Shown here: positions 45,692 through 54,954 of the stretch, one piece after another | Layout of the letters: every line of letters starts with the position of its first letter | Numbering within the stretch: position 1 is the first letter of the stretch | Notes under the pieces: generated by a model | Told to the model about the DNA's origin: nothing | Databases searched by the model: none | Seen by the model: the letters and a program-made list of their open reading frames with translations, nothing else | Program-made: the position numbers and the translations under genes | Assembly (NCBI RefSeq): GCF_016616425.1 | Contig: NZ_CP067101.1 | Span: 5,394,001 to 5,458,000 of the forward strand | DNA length: 64,000 nucleotides | Direction of reading: 5' to 3' | Source of the DNA: Bradyrhizobium diazoefficiens | GTDB taxonomy: Bacteria; Pseudomonadota; Alphaproteobacteria; Rhizobiales; Xanthobacteraceae

Positions 45692-46435
45692 ATGTCCGCC
45701 CGATCGACGAAGAAAACTGAAGCCTCGTCCGCTTCAGCCATGACCGGCACTCGCCGCACCAAGCCACCGCAACGAGCGACGGCTTCGTCGCGCATCTATA
45801 GCGAGCTGCGCAGCGAGTTGGTCTCGATGCGACGCCGACCCGGCGAGGTGATCTCCGAGGCCGAGATCGCCCTCAGCTATGGCGTCAGCCGGACGCCGGT
45901 GCGCGAGGCGGTCCTCAAATTATCGGATGAGGGCCTGCTCGACGTTTTCCCGCAATCGGGCATTTTCGTTTCCCGCATCCCGCTCGCCGCCCTGCCCGAA
46001 GCCATCATCATCCGCAAGGCGCTGGAAGAGACCACGGCGCGGCTCGCAGCCGAACGCGCAACCGCGAGCCAGATTTTGCAATTGCGGTCGATCGTGGAAC
46101 GCCAGCGCGAGGCGGACGAGGCCGGCGACCGTGTTGCCTTTCATCAGACCGACGAGCTGTTCCACGCCACCATTGCCGATGTCGCCAGACATCCGGGCAT
46201 CTGGACGCTGATCCTGCAGGTGAAGATGCATGTCGACCGCTATCGTCAACTGACGCTGCCGGTCACCGGGCGCATGACGCAGGTGATCGCCGAGCATGAG
46301 CCGATCCTCGCGGCGATCGAGGCGCACGATCCGCAACGTGCAGGGATTGCGATGGAGCGGCACCTCGACCGGCTGCTCCGCGACATCTCGGAGACGCAAC
46401 ACACCAATCCGGAGTATTTCGCCAGCACGGAATGA
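45692..46435 (+). CDS. GntR-family (FCD) transcriptional regulator
   Basis: A 247-residue regulator. The winged-helix domain has ISEAEIALSYGVSRTPVREA (~52-72), then LDVFPQSGIFVSRI. The C-terminal all-helical FCD ligand domain contains HQTDELFHATIADVARHPG and HEPILAAIEAHDPQRAGIAM, whose His/Asp residues usually bind a metal and an acid ligand. It lies 56 bases before the TRAP genes and divergent from the SDR, so it most likely controls both. The start at 45692 was chosen over 45638. Confidence 0.88.
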   Translation: MSARSTKKTEASSASAMTGTRRTKPPQRATASSRIYSELRSELVSMRRRPGEVISEAEIALSYGVSRTPVREAVLKLSDEGLLDVFPQSGIFVSRIPLAALPEAIIIRKALEETTARLAAERATASQILQLRSIVERQREADEAGDRVAFHQTDELFHATIADVARHPGIWTLILQVKMHVDRYRQLTLPVTGRMTQVIAEHEPILAAIEAHDPQRAGIAMERHLDRLLRDISETQHTNPEYFASTE

Positions 46436-46450
46436 CCGGATCACCGGTCA
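46433..46450. promoter_or_regulatory. perfect inverted repeat between gntR and dctP
   Basis: TGACCGG-ATCA-CCGGTCA has 7-bp arms and includes the gntR stop codon. It could be the GntR operator for the TRAP operon or a small attenuating hairpin. Confidence 0.45.
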
Positions 46451-46491
46451 ATAACGACACACACCGAAAGAACTAATGAGGGAGGACTAAC

Positions 46492-47484
46492 ATGCTACGC
46501 CGTGATTTCATCAAATTGAGCGCCGGCCTGGGAGCTGCCACGCTTGCTCCGATCTCGTCGGGTCGCGCCCAGACCAAGGCCGTGTTCAAGGCTGCCGACG
46601 TGCAGCCGGTCGGCTACCCGACGGTCGCCGCCGTCGAGAGCATGGGCAAGAAGCTCGCCCAGGCGACGCAAGGGCGTCTCTCGATCCAGACCTACCCTTC
46701 CGCCCAGCTCGGCGCCGAGAAAGAGACGATCGAGCAGACCCAGATCGGCGCGATCCAGTTGCTGCGCGTCAGCGCCGGTGCTGTCGGCCCGATCGTCGAC
46801 GACATCAATGTCGTCAACATGCCATTCCTGTTCAAGAATGTGGCACAATCCTGGAAGATGATGGACGGCGAGGTCGGCCAGGAGCTGCTCGAGAAGATCA
46901 CTGCGAGCCCGAATGCCAACCTGGTCGGTCTGTGCTGGATGGATTCGGGCGCGCGCAGCTTCTACAACACCAAGCACCCGATCAAATCGACAGCCGACGT
47001 TCATGGCCTGAAGCTTCGTGTGATCGGCAACCCGATCTTCATTGACATGGTCAACGCGCTCGGCGGTAACGGCATCGCCATGGGCTATGACCAGGTGTTC
47101 TCCTCGCTCCAGACCGGTGTGATCGACGGCGCCGAGAACAACCCGCCGAGCTACGTGTTCAGCAACCACTACACCGCGGCGAAATACTACTCGCTGACGG
47201 AGCACCTGATCATTCCCGAGATCCTCTGCTTCTCCAAGCGGTCCTGGACCGCGTTGTCGGCCGATGACCAGGCGCTGATCAGGAAGTTCGCGCGCGAAGC
47301 TCAGCTTGAGGAGCGCGAGCTCTGGAAGAAGTACGAAACGACGGCGATGGAGAAGGCCAAAGCCGCCGGCTGCGAGATCGTGGAGATCGCCGACAAGAAG
47401 CCATTCCAGGATGCGGTCAAGCCGGTTTGGGACAAGTATGGTCCGAAATACCAGGCCATGATCAAGCGCATCCAGGCGCTCTGA
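46492..47484 (+). CDS. dctP: TRAP transporter periplasmic binding protein (DctP)
   Basis: A 330-residue DctP-type binding protein. The N-terminus MLRRDFIKLSAGLGAATLAP carries RRDFIK, a twin-arginine-type export signal, with cleavage expected near GRAQ. The conserved carboxylate-binding Arg segment (KLRVIGNPIFIDMVNALG) and NGIAMGYDQVFSSLQTGVID-type hinge are present. A GAGGGAGGA ribosome site precedes the ATG. It is the first gene of dctPQM, with unknown acid ligand. Confidence 0.92.
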   Translation: MLRRDFIKLSAGLGAATLAPISSGRAQTKAVFKAADVQPVGYPTVAAVESMGKKLAQATQGRLSIQTYPSAQLGAEKETIEQTQIGAIQLLRVSAGAVGPIVDDINVVNMPFLFKNVAQSWKMMDGEVGQELLEKITASPNANLVGLCWMDSGARSFYNTKHPIKSTADVHGLKLRVIGNPIFIDMVNALGGNGIAMGYDQVFSSLQTGVIDGAENNPPSYVFSNHYTAAKYYSLTEHLIIPEILCFSKRSWTALSADDQALIRKFAREAQLEERELWKKYETTAMEKAKAAGCEIVEIADKKPFQDAVKPVWDKYGPKYQAMIKRIQAL

Positions 47485-47504
47485 GCGTTCTCAAACGAGA
47501 GCCA

Positions 47505-47530
47505 AAGCGCGATGATCACTCATCGCGCTT
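47505..47530 (+). terminator. strong stem-loop between dctP and dctQ
   Basis: AAGCGCGATGA-TCAC-TCATCGCGCTT is a perfect 11-bp stem with a tetraloop, 20 bases after the dctP stop. Without a U run it probably stabilises dctP mRNA or attenuates read-through into dctQM. Confidence 0.7.
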
Positions 47531-47570
47531 GTGCTCGACAATCGAAACCACTGACAGAGCAGGAACGCGG

Positions 47571-48086
47571 ATGGCCGCACTGTTTCGCCGAGCGATGGAC
47601 TTTCTCTACCTGTCATGCGTGATCGTCGGCTGCACCGCGCTGGTCGCGATCTCCGCAGTGATCCCATGGGCGGTGTTCACGCGCTATGTGCTCAACAGTG
47701 CGGCTTCCTGGCCGGAGCCGACAGCGGTGTTGCTGACGATCGTGTTGACCTTTATCGGCGCCGCCGCCGGCTACCGCCTCAACCTGCATATGAACGTCGC
47801 CTATTTCGCCAAGAAACTGCCTGCGCCCCTGCAACGGGCAACCGACATTCTGGTGCAGTTGCTAATGGCGATGATCGCGCTGTTCATGGCGATCTGGGGC
47901 GAGCGCCTGGTCGAAGTCACCTGGTACAACACTATCCCCGACTTCCCCTCACTGTCGGTGGGCGTCACCTATCTGCCGATTCCGATCGGCGGAGTCTGCC
48001 TCCTGCTCTTTGTGATCGAGCGAATTTTCCTCGGCGTGCCGCCCGACCCGATCGGCAAGCATTCCGAAGCCGCCCCCTTCGAGTGA
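47571..48086 (+). CDS. dctQ: TRAP transporter small permease (DctQ)
   Basis: A 171-residue membrane protein with four helices. PWAVFTRYVLNSAASWPEPT is the DctQ signature after the first helix, and the last helix is in PIPIGGVCLLLFVIERIFL. It starts at the ATG at 47571 after AGGAA, and ends 16 bases before dctM. Confidence 0.9.
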   Translation: MAALFRRAMDFLYLSCVIVGCTALVAISAVIPWAVFTRYVLNSAASWPEPTAVLLTIVLTFIGAAAGYRLNLHMNVAYFAKKLPAPLQRATDILVQLLMAMIALFMAIWGERLVEVTWYNTIPDFPSLSVGVTYLPIPIGGVCLLLFVIERIFLGVPPDPIGKHSEAAPFE

Positions 48087-48102
48087 GCCGGGAGCTATTG
48101 CA

Positions 48103-49392
48103 ATGGACATTTTTATCCTTCTCGGCACGATGATCGTGTGCTTCCTGATTGGCATGCCCATCGCCTATTCGCTGGCGATGGCGGCGATCGCCGGCGCGCT
48201 GTCGGTCGGCATCCCCCTTGAAGCCTTGATGCTGAAGATATCGGACGGCGTCAGCAAGGTTGCGATGCTGACGATCCCCTTCTTCGTGCTCGCCGGCGCC
48301 ATCATGGCCGAAGGCGGCATGGCGCGGCGGCTCGTCGCCTTTGCTGACGTGCTGGTCGGCTTGACCCGGCTACGCGGCGGACTCTCGATCGTCAACGTGC
48401 TGGCGACGACGTTCCTCAGTGGCATCTCCGGCTCGGCGGTGGCCGATACCTCGGCGATCGGTTCGGTGATGATCCCCCAGATGGAGAAGAACGGCTATCC
48501 TCGCGTGTTCGCCACCAACCTCACGATCTCCTCGTCGGTACAGGCGCTCCTGGTGCCGCCGAGCCACAACGCCGTGCTGTATTCACTCGCGACCGGCGGC
48601 ACTATCTCGATCAGCGCGCTGTTCATGGCCGGCGTTTTTCCGGGGCTATTGATCGGATTCTCGCTGATCATCCTGTGCCTGGTGATCGCTTATCGCGAAG
48701 GCCACCCGCACGGCCGCACCGTGCCGGCCAAGGATGCAATCAAAATCACGATCGATGCGGCCTGGGGCCTGATCACGCTCGTCATCATCCTCGGCGGCAT
48801 TCTGGGCGGCATCTTCACCGCGATCGAAGCCGGCGCGGTCGCCTGCATCTGGGCCTTCTTCGTCACCATGTTTATCTACCGCGACTACAAATGGCGCGAT
48901 CTGCCGGTGCTGCTGCACCGGACCTTGCGAACGGTCGCAATGGTCATGACGCTGATCGCCTGCGCCTCCGCCGTCGGCTATATCATGGCGCTGACGCAGA
49001 TGCCGGCGAAGATGACGGCGTTCTTCCTGTCGATCTCGAGCAACAAATACGTCATCCTGCTACTGCTCAACGTCTTGTTGCTGCTGCTCGGCACGCTGCT
49101 CGACATGGCGCCGTCGATCCTGATCGCCACGCCAATCCTCCTGCCGGTAATGCAGAATTTCGGCGTCGATCCTGTGCACTTCGGCATGATCATGTTGCTC
49201 AACCTCGGCATTGGCCTGTGCCATCCGCCGGTCGGCGCGATCCTGTTCGTCGGCTGCGCTGTCGGCAAGGTCTCGCTCGAAGAGGTCATGCGCAAGATCT
49301 GGCCGTTTTACGGCGTCATGCTGTTCGTGCTGATGCTCGTCACTTTCCTGCCGGAGATCTCGCTCTGGCTGCCGCGTCACATCCTGCGCTGA
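48103..49392 (+). CDS. dctM: TRAP transporter large permease (DctM)
   Basis: A 429-residue membrane protein with about 12 helices. It begins with MDIFILLGTMIVCFLIGMPI and has IPFFVLAGAIMAEGGMARRL, NVLATTFLSGISGSAVADTS and the C-terminal NLGIGLCHPPVGAILFVGCA, all DctM signatures. It forms the Na+-driven channel with DctQ. After its stop come a 15-base direct repeat (49408-49422, 49429-49443) and the tail of a lost cyclase gene. Confidence 0.93.
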   Translation: MDIFILLGTMIVCFLIGMPIAYSLAMAAIAGALSVGIPLEALMLKISDGVSKVAMLTIPFFVLAGAIMAEGGMARRLVAFADVLVGLTRLRGGLSIVNVLATTFLSGISGSAVADTSAIGSVMIPQMEKNGYPRVFATNLTISSSVQALLVPPSHNAVLYSLATGGTISISALFMAGVFPGLLIGFSLIILCLVIAYREGHPHGRTVPAKDAIKITIDAAWGLITLVIILGGILGGIFTAIEAGAVACIWAFFVTMFIYRDYKWRDLPVLLHRTLRTVAMVMTLIACASAVGYIMALTQMPAKMTAFFLSISSNKYVILLLLNVLLLLLGTLLDMAPSILIATPILLPVMQNFGVDPVHFGMIMLLNLGIGLCHPPVGAILFVGCAVGKVSLEEVMRKIWPFYGVMLFVLMLVTFLPEISLWLPRHILR

Positions 49393-49507
49393 AGCAGGTC
49401 ACGCCAGCTTGACGTCGCCGGCCCGTCTCTTGACGTCGCCGGCGCGGCGCCCTCAAGTTGTTCCGAAGCACGATCCACCATCTCGAGGGAACCACAAGGC
49501 GGGACGT

Positions 49508-49654
49508 CACATCGGCTATTGCCATCTCGAGAAGCTGCACAATCTCGACCAGTTGCCCTCGACCGGGTTCACGGTCTCATGCTTTCCGGTAAAGATCGAA
49601 CGCGCCTCCGCTGGCTGGACCCGGGCGGTCGCCATCATCGACAATCACGACTGA
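49508..49654 (+). pseudogene. C-terminal remnant of a cyclase (kynurenine-formamidase-like) gene
   Basis: The stretch reading IGYCHLEKLHNLDQLPSTGF, FTVSCFPVKIERASAGWTRA and VAIIDNHD-stop matches the last ~48 residues of cyclase-family (PF04199-like) proteins, which have HLxNLxxLP and VPVKI near the end. The metal-binding N-terminal domain is absent, and upstream sequence to the dctM stop is not family-like. It is a decayed gene at the end of the TRAP operon. Confidence 0.55.
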
Positions 49655-49658
49655 GGCA

Positions 49659-50387
49659 TCACTCGCCGCCGAGACCACTCTCGGCGAGTTCGCGCAGCGC
49701 ACTGGTATCCAGCACGACGATGGCGCCGTGCTCGAGGCGAACCCAGTTGCGTCCGGCCCAGGCGCGCAATTGCTTGTTGATGCTCTCGCGCGTCATCCCC
49801 ACCATCTCGCTGATCTCCTGCTGCGTGATGGCAAGCGTGCCGCTGCCGGAGTCGAACTTGCGCTCCTCGGTGAGACCGAGCAGCGCGCTCGCCAGCCGGC
49901 CCGGCAGATTCTGGAGGATCACCTGCTCGACCTGCTGACTGGTCCAGCGCAGGCGCGCGCAGAGCAGCTCGATGAATTTCATCGCCAGCGCCGGCTGACT
50001 CTTCACGAATGGCAAGAAGTCCCGGCGATCGATGACGTAGAGCTCGCAATTGGTGTTGGCGGTCGCATCGGCCGACCTGGGAGCGCCGTCCAGCACCGCG
50101 ATCTCGCCGAAGATCTCTCCGGGACCGATCAGATTGAGAATGGCGTTGCGTCCGTCAGGTGACGAGGAAGAAATCTTCACCGTGCCTGTGATCACCGCGA
50201 ACAGATTGTTGCCGGGATCGCCCTTGGCGGCGATCGTGGCGCCGCGCTTCACGGTGGTGTGCTTGGCGTAGCGGCAGAGCTGGTCAAGCGCCTCCGGCTC
50301 CAGATCCGCGAAGATCGGGTGCTTGCGCAGGACCGATAGTTTGTTGCCCGCCGACTGTCGGGGGTCGCCGGTCTTGTCCTGAGGCAC
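49659..50387 (-). CDS. Crp/Fnr-family transcriptional regulator
   Basis: A 242-residue regulator. Residues ~25-140 form a cyclic-nucleotide-type beta barrel (LFAVITGTVKISSSSPDGRN, GEIFGEIAVLDGAPRSADAT). The C-terminal helix-turn-helix reads LAITQQEISEMVGMTRESIN. No N-terminal Cys cluster is seen, so it is not a classic Fnr oxygen sensor. It may respond to a nucleotide or to upstream two-component control like FixK. It lies beside a stress-type cluster and downstream of the acyl-CoA synthetase gene on the same strand. Confidence 0.9.
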   Translation of the reverse strand: MPQDKTGDPRQSAGNKLSVLRKHPIFADLEPEALDQLCRYAKHTTVKRGATIAAKGDPGNNLFAVITGTVKISSSSPDGRNAILNLIGPGEIFGEIAVLDGAPRSADATANTNCELYVIDRRDFLPFVKSQPALAMKFIELLCARLRWTSQQVEQVILQNLPGRLASALLGLTEERKFDSGSGTLAITQQEISEMVGMTRESINKQLRAWAGRNWVRLEHGAIVVLDTSALRELAESGLGGE

Positions 50388-50726
50388 GCCGCGGAGCTCC
50401 TAAGACTGCGAGGCACTGGGCTTCCTGCGTAGTCAACGTTATCAGGCTTTTCAACCGGAAAGCACGCGCGCTATTTGAGGCAATTGCCGCGAAAAGGCCG
50501 CGATCAGGTCTGAGGTCCGCATCCGAAGGGTGCGCCGATGCGCTTCAACCGATGCAGAGTTGCAGGCAGCGCAAGCCGCGATTGCGTTGAGGCGCTATCA
50601 AACGGCCAAGCCGGCCCGGCGAGCGTCGGCTGTTGATCTTGACCCGTGTCTTGCCTTCCGTGGCGATCCGAAAGCGCCGGATATCGATCAGGAGCTGGTA
50701 GTCAGCATGACCGAGGTCGGCCGCAC
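50388..50726. other. 339-base gap without a gene
   Basis: Between the Crp/Fnr start and the end of the Pat-like gene I see no coding frame with family likeness, no strong hairpin and no TTGA-N6-TCAA box. The short open frames here are GC-bias shadows. It should hold the regulator promoter. Confidence 0.5.
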
Positions 50727-53420
50727 TCAGAGCTTCAATCTGACGTCGCAGATATCCGGTTCGGTCGGATCCGGCTTGACCTCGAAGCCAAGGTGCCGGC
50801 ACATTTCGAGCATCACGGTGTTCTCCTTTAGCACGTCGCCCGATATGACTTTCAGCCCTTCCGACTTGGCGTAGTCGATGATCAGCTGCATCAGCGCCCA
50901 GCCGAGACCCCTGCCCTTGAGATCGGACCGGAGCAGGATCGCGTATTCGCCGCGCTCGTAGATCGAATCCGAATGGAGCCGGACCACGCCGACCATTTCG
51001 CCGGTGGCCTCGTCGAATGCAATGAAGGCCATCGCGCGCGCATAGTCGAGTTGGGTCAGGCGCGCGATGAACTCGTGGGTAAACTCCTTCATCGGGGCGA
51101 AGAAGCGCAGGCGAAGGTCGTGCGGTGTGACGTGACGCAGGAATTCGTGGATGATCGGCTCGTCCTCAGGGCGCATGGGTCGCGCGAAGATGCGCCAGTC
51201 GTCCTTGAGCTTGAGGCGGCGCTCCCATTGTGACGGATAGGCGCGAACTGCGAAATTGCCCGGACCGGAACCGGCAAACTTCCGTTGCGGCGGTCCGACC
51301 GCAACGCGGGCATCAACCGCGGTCACGCCGGTTTCATCGGCCAGCAGCGGATTGATTTCGAATTCGCGGATCTCGGGAATGTCGGCCGCGATCTGCGCCA
51401 GCTTGACCAGCACCATGGCGACGGCGTCCGGTTTCACCGCCGGCACGTCCCGGTAAGCGTGTAGCAACCGCGAGACGCGCGTGCGGTCGATCAGGTCGCG
51501 GGCCAGTTGCAGATCGAGCGGCGGCAGTGCAAGCGCCTTGTCGTTGATGATCTCCACCGCTGTCCCGCCGCGGCCAAAGACGACCACGGTGCCGAAGGTC
51601 GGATCGTCGGCGAGGCCAAGGATCAGCTCGCGCGCTTTCGCCTTGACCACCATCGCCTGGACGATGACGCCGCCGATGCGCGCTTCCGGACGTAGCTTCT
51701 GCGCGCGCGCGAGAATGCCCGTCGCCGCCGCTTGCACGGCTTCAGGCGTGGTCAGGTTGAGAACGACGCCGCCGACATCGGATTTGTGGACGATGTCCCG
51801 CGACATGATCTTCAACACGACGGTGTCGCTCTGTGCCAAAATGTCCTTCGCATGGCCCACCGCCTGCTCGACATCGGTTGCCGCATGGGTCGGCACCATC
51901 GCGATGTCATAAGCTTCGAGCAGGTGCTTGATCTCGACCGGCTCGAGCCATTGACGACCATCCGCGATCGCGGCGGTGACGATCTGCCTCGCCCCCTGAG
52001 CGTCCGGAACGAACGTGTCGGGCATCGCGGGGGGAACCTGACTCAGCTCCTCCACCACTTCGCGGTGCCGGACCAGATGCATGAAGCCGCGCACCGCGTC
52101 GTCCTCGGTCGGATAGTTCGGCATACCGGCTCCGGAAAGTGCCTGAATGATGTGCTGATCGGCCCCGAGCCACGCTGCCAGCACCGGCTTGGCCCAACGG
52201 CGGTGCTGCTCGCGATATTTGCCGACGAGCTCGGTCACAGTGGTGGCGATCTCGGCCGCCGAGGCGATCGCCGTTTGCACGTTGAGGACCAGAACCGCGT
52301 CGTTGTCGCGATCGGCCAGCAGCACCTCAAGCGCCGCCGCGTAGCGCGAGGCGTCAGCGTCACCCACGATGTCGACGGGATTTGCGCCGGACCAGGTCTT
52401 CGGCAGTACGGCATCGAGCTTCGTGAACGCCTCGGCCGAGATGTTCGCCGGAATTCCGCCGAGCTCGACCAATCGATCGACGGCGAGGACGCCGATGCCG
52501 CCACCGTTGGTCAGGATGGCGAGACGCTTTCCCGTCGGCGATTCGACGCGGCCGAGCGTCTCGGCACAATCGAACAGTTCGCGCAGATCGGAGACCCGCA
52601 GGACGCCCGCCCGGCGAAACGCCGCATCGTAAACCGCGTCGGCGCCGGCGAGCGCGCCGGTATGCGTGGCAGCCGCCTTCGCACCCTGCGCCATGCGGCC
52701 GGACTTCACCACGACGACGGGCTTCACGCGCGCGGCGGCGCGCGCCGCCGACATGAATTTGCGCGCGTCCTTGATGGACTCGATATAGAGCAGGATCGCG
52801 CGCGTCTTGCGATCCATCGCGAAATGGTCCAGCAGATCCGCAATATCGACGTCGATCTGGTCGCCGATCGAGACGATACCGGAGAAACCGACGCCGCGCT
52901 GCGCAGCCCAGTCCACCATGCCGGCAGCGATCGCGCCCGATTGCGAGATCAGCGCGAGGCTGCCCGCCCCCGGCATATGGGCGGCAAAGCTGGCATTCAG
53001 GCTGACCCCGGGGATCATGATGCCGAGGCAGTTCGGTCCGATCAGCCGCATGCCGTATTTGCGTGCCGCGGCGGTTGCAGCCTCGTGCAGAGATCCGGCT
53101 CCATGGCCGAGCCCGGCCGAGACGATCAGCGCGCCCGCAGACCCGCAGCGCCCGGCTTGTTCGACAATGCCTGGGATATCGCCGGCCGGGGCAGTGATGA
53201 CCACGAGCTCGGGCTCGAAGTCCAGCCTATCCAGGCTCTTCACCGCTGCGATTCCGCCGATCCCGGCATGGCGTAGGTTGACGAGGCCAAATTGACCCTT
53301 GAATCCGGCCTTGCGGATGTTCTCCAGGACGGCGCGTCCCACGGACGCCGGACGGGCGCTCGCCCCGACAAGCGCAACCGAGCGCGGCGACAGCAGGTTG
53401 TTCAGACGATGGGTTGACAT
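50727..53420 (-). CDS. Pat-like ADP-forming acyl-CoA synthetase / GNAT acetyltransferase fusion
   Basis: An 897-residue protein in the order CoA-binding domain (SPRSVALVGASARPASVGRA), succinyl-CoA-ligase-like domains with the phospho-His loop in THTGALAGADAVYDA, ATP-grasp (GGVIVQAMVVKAKARELILG), and a C-terminal GNAT domain with the acetyl-CoA loop LRSDLKGRGLGWALMQ. This is the architecture of bacterial protein lysine acetyltransferases (Pat) that silence acyl-CoA synthetases; some retain synthetase activity. It may couple energy status to carbon flux in the adjacent stress cluster. Confidence 0.92.
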   Translation of the reverse strand: MSTHRLNNLLSPRSVALVGASARPASVGRAVLENIRKAGFKGQFGLVNLRHAGIGGIAAVKSLDRLDFEPELVVITAPAGDIPGIVEQAGRCGSAGALIVSAGLGHGAGSLHEAATAAARKYGMRLIGPNCLGIMIPGVSLNASFAAHMPGAGSLALISQSGAIAAGMVDWAAQRGVGFSGIVSIGDQIDVDIADLLDHFAMDRKTRAILLYIESIKDARKFMSAARAAARVKPVVVVKSGRMAQGAKAAATHTGALAGADAVYDAAFRRAGVLRVSDLRELFDCAETLGRVESPTGKRLAILTNGGGIGVLAVDRLVELGGIPANISAEAFTKLDAVLPKTWSGANPVDIVGDADASRYAAALEVLLADRDNDAVLVLNVQTAIASAAEIATTVTELVGKYREQHRRWAKPVLAAWLGADQHIIQALSGAGMPNYPTEDDAVRGFMHLVRHREVVEELSQVPPAMPDTFVPDAQGARQIVTAAIADGRQWLEPVEIKHLLEAYDIAMVPTHAATDVEQAVGHAKDILAQSDTVVLKIMSRDIVHKSDVGGVVLNLTTPEAVQAAATGILARAQKLRPEARIGGVIVQAMVVKAKARELILGLADDPTFGTVVVFGRGGTAVEIINDKALALPPLDLQLARDLIDRTRVSRLLHAYRDVPAVKPDAVAMVLVKLAQIAADIPEIREFEINPLLADETGVTAVDARVAVGPPQRKFAGSGPGNFAVRAYPSQWERRLKLKDDWRIFARPMRPEDEPIIHEFLRHVTPHDLRLRFFAPMKEFTHEFIARLTQLDYARAMAFIAFDEATGEMVGVVRLHSDSIYERGEYAILLRSDLKGRGLGWALMQLIIDYAKSEGLKVISGDVLKENTVMLEMCRHLGFEVKPDPTEPDICDVRLKL

Positions 53421-53585
53421 GAAGCAAATGCGCCGGGTCAGCGTCAGTTCCGATGGTTACAATCAGGCCGAAAGATAACGGGCCTGGTACGAAAATCATA
53501 ACCCAGCATGGTGGCTGGCCAATGACGGTCTTTGTCACACCACCCTAGACGATCTCGTTCAGGCGCGAATGCATTGTCGTTCGCC

Positions 53586-53787
53586 TCACGCGAACTGCCG
53601 GACTCCGCGGAATCGCGGTCCGTAGGGCAGCATCAGCTTCGGCCGCTCGAAAACCTCTTCCTCGAGCGCGAGCGCGTTGATCCTTGCGCCGAGCTCGGCG
53701 GCGACGGTCACACATTTCTCGATGACAACCGGGGGCTGACCCGCGCGGCTCGCCGACAAGCGGCAGAAAGACGTCCTTGATGGGCAT
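53586..53787 (-). pseudogene. truncated, frameshifted universal stress protein gene
   Basis: The frame from ATG at 53787 reads MPIKDVFLPLVGEP, a universal-stress-protein start. After a G/C run (GGGGG at 53731-53735 on the plus strand) the family-like sequence continues in the +1 frame as VVIEKCVTVAAELGARINAL and EEEVFERPKLMLPYG before a stop at 53586. Only ~67 of the usual 140-290 residues remain. It is therefore a decayed gene or has a sequencing indel plus truncation. Confidence 0.7.
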
Positions 53788-53834
53788 CGGGATGCTCCTT
53801 GGCCGCCACGATAGGCCGGCTTTTGTCGAGACGG

Positions 53835-53848
53835 TTGATCCTCGTCAA
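53835..53848. promoter_or_regulatory. FixK/FNR-type box
   Basis: TTGATCCTCGTCAA matches the symmetric TTGA-N6-TCAA site of FixK2/FNR-type activators. Its centre is 54 bases from the start of the broken stress gene (minus strand) and 117 bases before the alcohol dehydrogenase start (plus strand). Either or both could be controlled by low oxygen. Confidence 0.6.
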
Positions 53849-53958
53849 GCCAAGGAACTCGGCACGGTCGGGACCAGGCGCTGGACCGACGTCAAGGACT
53901 GGCCATTCGGCTGTTCTATGAATAGTTCAGTCGGAGCGGTTCGCCCCCGGAGAGACTT

Positions 53959-54942
53959 ATGCGTGCGATGGTGTTGCCGGCCCCACGAACGCGGCTGCAG
54001 ATGCAGGAGCGGCCTGATCCGATGCCTGGCGAGGGTCAGCTCCGGGTGAAGATCAGCGCCTGTGGGGTATGCCGAACCGATCTTCACCTCGTCGATGCCG
54101 AGCTGCCCGCTATTGGCTATCCGATCGTGCCTGGCCATGAGATCGTCGGTCGGGTCGATCTCGTGGGTCCGAATGTCGCAACGCATGCGCCCGGTGATCG
54201 GGTCGGCGTCCCCTGGCTCGGCTTTACCTGCGGGCACTGTCGCTTCTGCCGCCAAGGCATGGAAAACCTGTGCGACGCACCGCTGTTCACCGGCTACACG
54301 CGCGACGGCGGCTACGCGACCCACACCATCGCCGACGCACGCTACGCCTTTCCCCTCGGTGAGGCCGGCAGCGACGTGGAGATTGCCCCTCTGCTGTGCG
54401 CTGGGCTGATCGGCTGGCGCTCGCTGGTGCTGGCCGGCCCTGCCGACCGGCTCGGTCTCTATGGTTTCGGCGCGGCCGGCCACATCATTGCGCAAGTCGC
54501 GGTTTGGCAGGGACGATCCGTCCATGCCTTCACGCGACGGGGCGATACCGCTGCACAAGACCTTGCACGTCGCCTCGGCGCCGTCTGGGTGGGGGCCTCT
54601 GACGAGGTGCCTGACGAGCCGCTCGACGCTGCCATCATCTACGCATCATCAGGCGAGCTTGTCCCGGCCGCGTTGCGCGCCGTACGCAAAGGCGGTCGCG
54701 TCGTATGCGCCGGCATCCACATGACCGACATTCCAAGCTTTCCGTATGATTTGCTCTGGCAGGAACGGCAGCTGGTCTCTGTCGCCAATCTGACCCGGCA
54801 GGATGGCCTCGATTTTCTCAAGATCGCTCCGCAAGCTGGCGTGCGTACCGAAACGACCGCATTTCCGCTCGATCAGGCCAACGAGGTTCTGAACATGCTG
54901 CGGGCTGGCCAGATTCTCGGCGCGGCCGTGCTGACGCCCTGA
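53959..54942 (+). CDS. zinc-dependent alcohol dehydrogenase
   Basis: A 327-residue medium-chain dehydrogenase. The catalytic zinc site is CGVCRTDLH and GHE; the structural zinc site is CGHCRFCRQGMENLC. The NAD fold has LYGFGAAGHIIAQVA. It is similar to AdhA-type enzymes that interconvert alcohols and aldehydes. GGAGAG precedes the ATG. The 538 bases before it, back to the Pat-like gene, hold only the stress-gene remnant and the FixK-type box. It is followed after 12 bases by a kinase-like gene. Confidence 0.92.
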   Translation: MRAMVLPAPRTRLQMQERPDPMPGEGQLRVKISACGVCRTDLHLVDAELPAIGYPIVPGHEIVGRVDLVGPNVATHAPGDRVGVPWLGFTCGHCRFCRQGMENLCDAPLFTGYTRDGGYATHTIADARYAFPLGEAGSDVEIAPLLCAGLIGWRSLVLAGPADRLGLYGFGAAGHIIAQVAVWQGRSVHAFTRRGDTAAQDLARRLGAVWVGASDEVPDEPLDAAIIYASSGELVPAALRAVRKGGRVVCAGIHMTDIPSFPYDLLWQERQLVSVANLTRQDGLDFLKIAPQAGVRTETTAFPLDQANEVLNMLRAGQILGAAVLTP

Positions 54943-54954
54943 TGGTGCTTTCGG

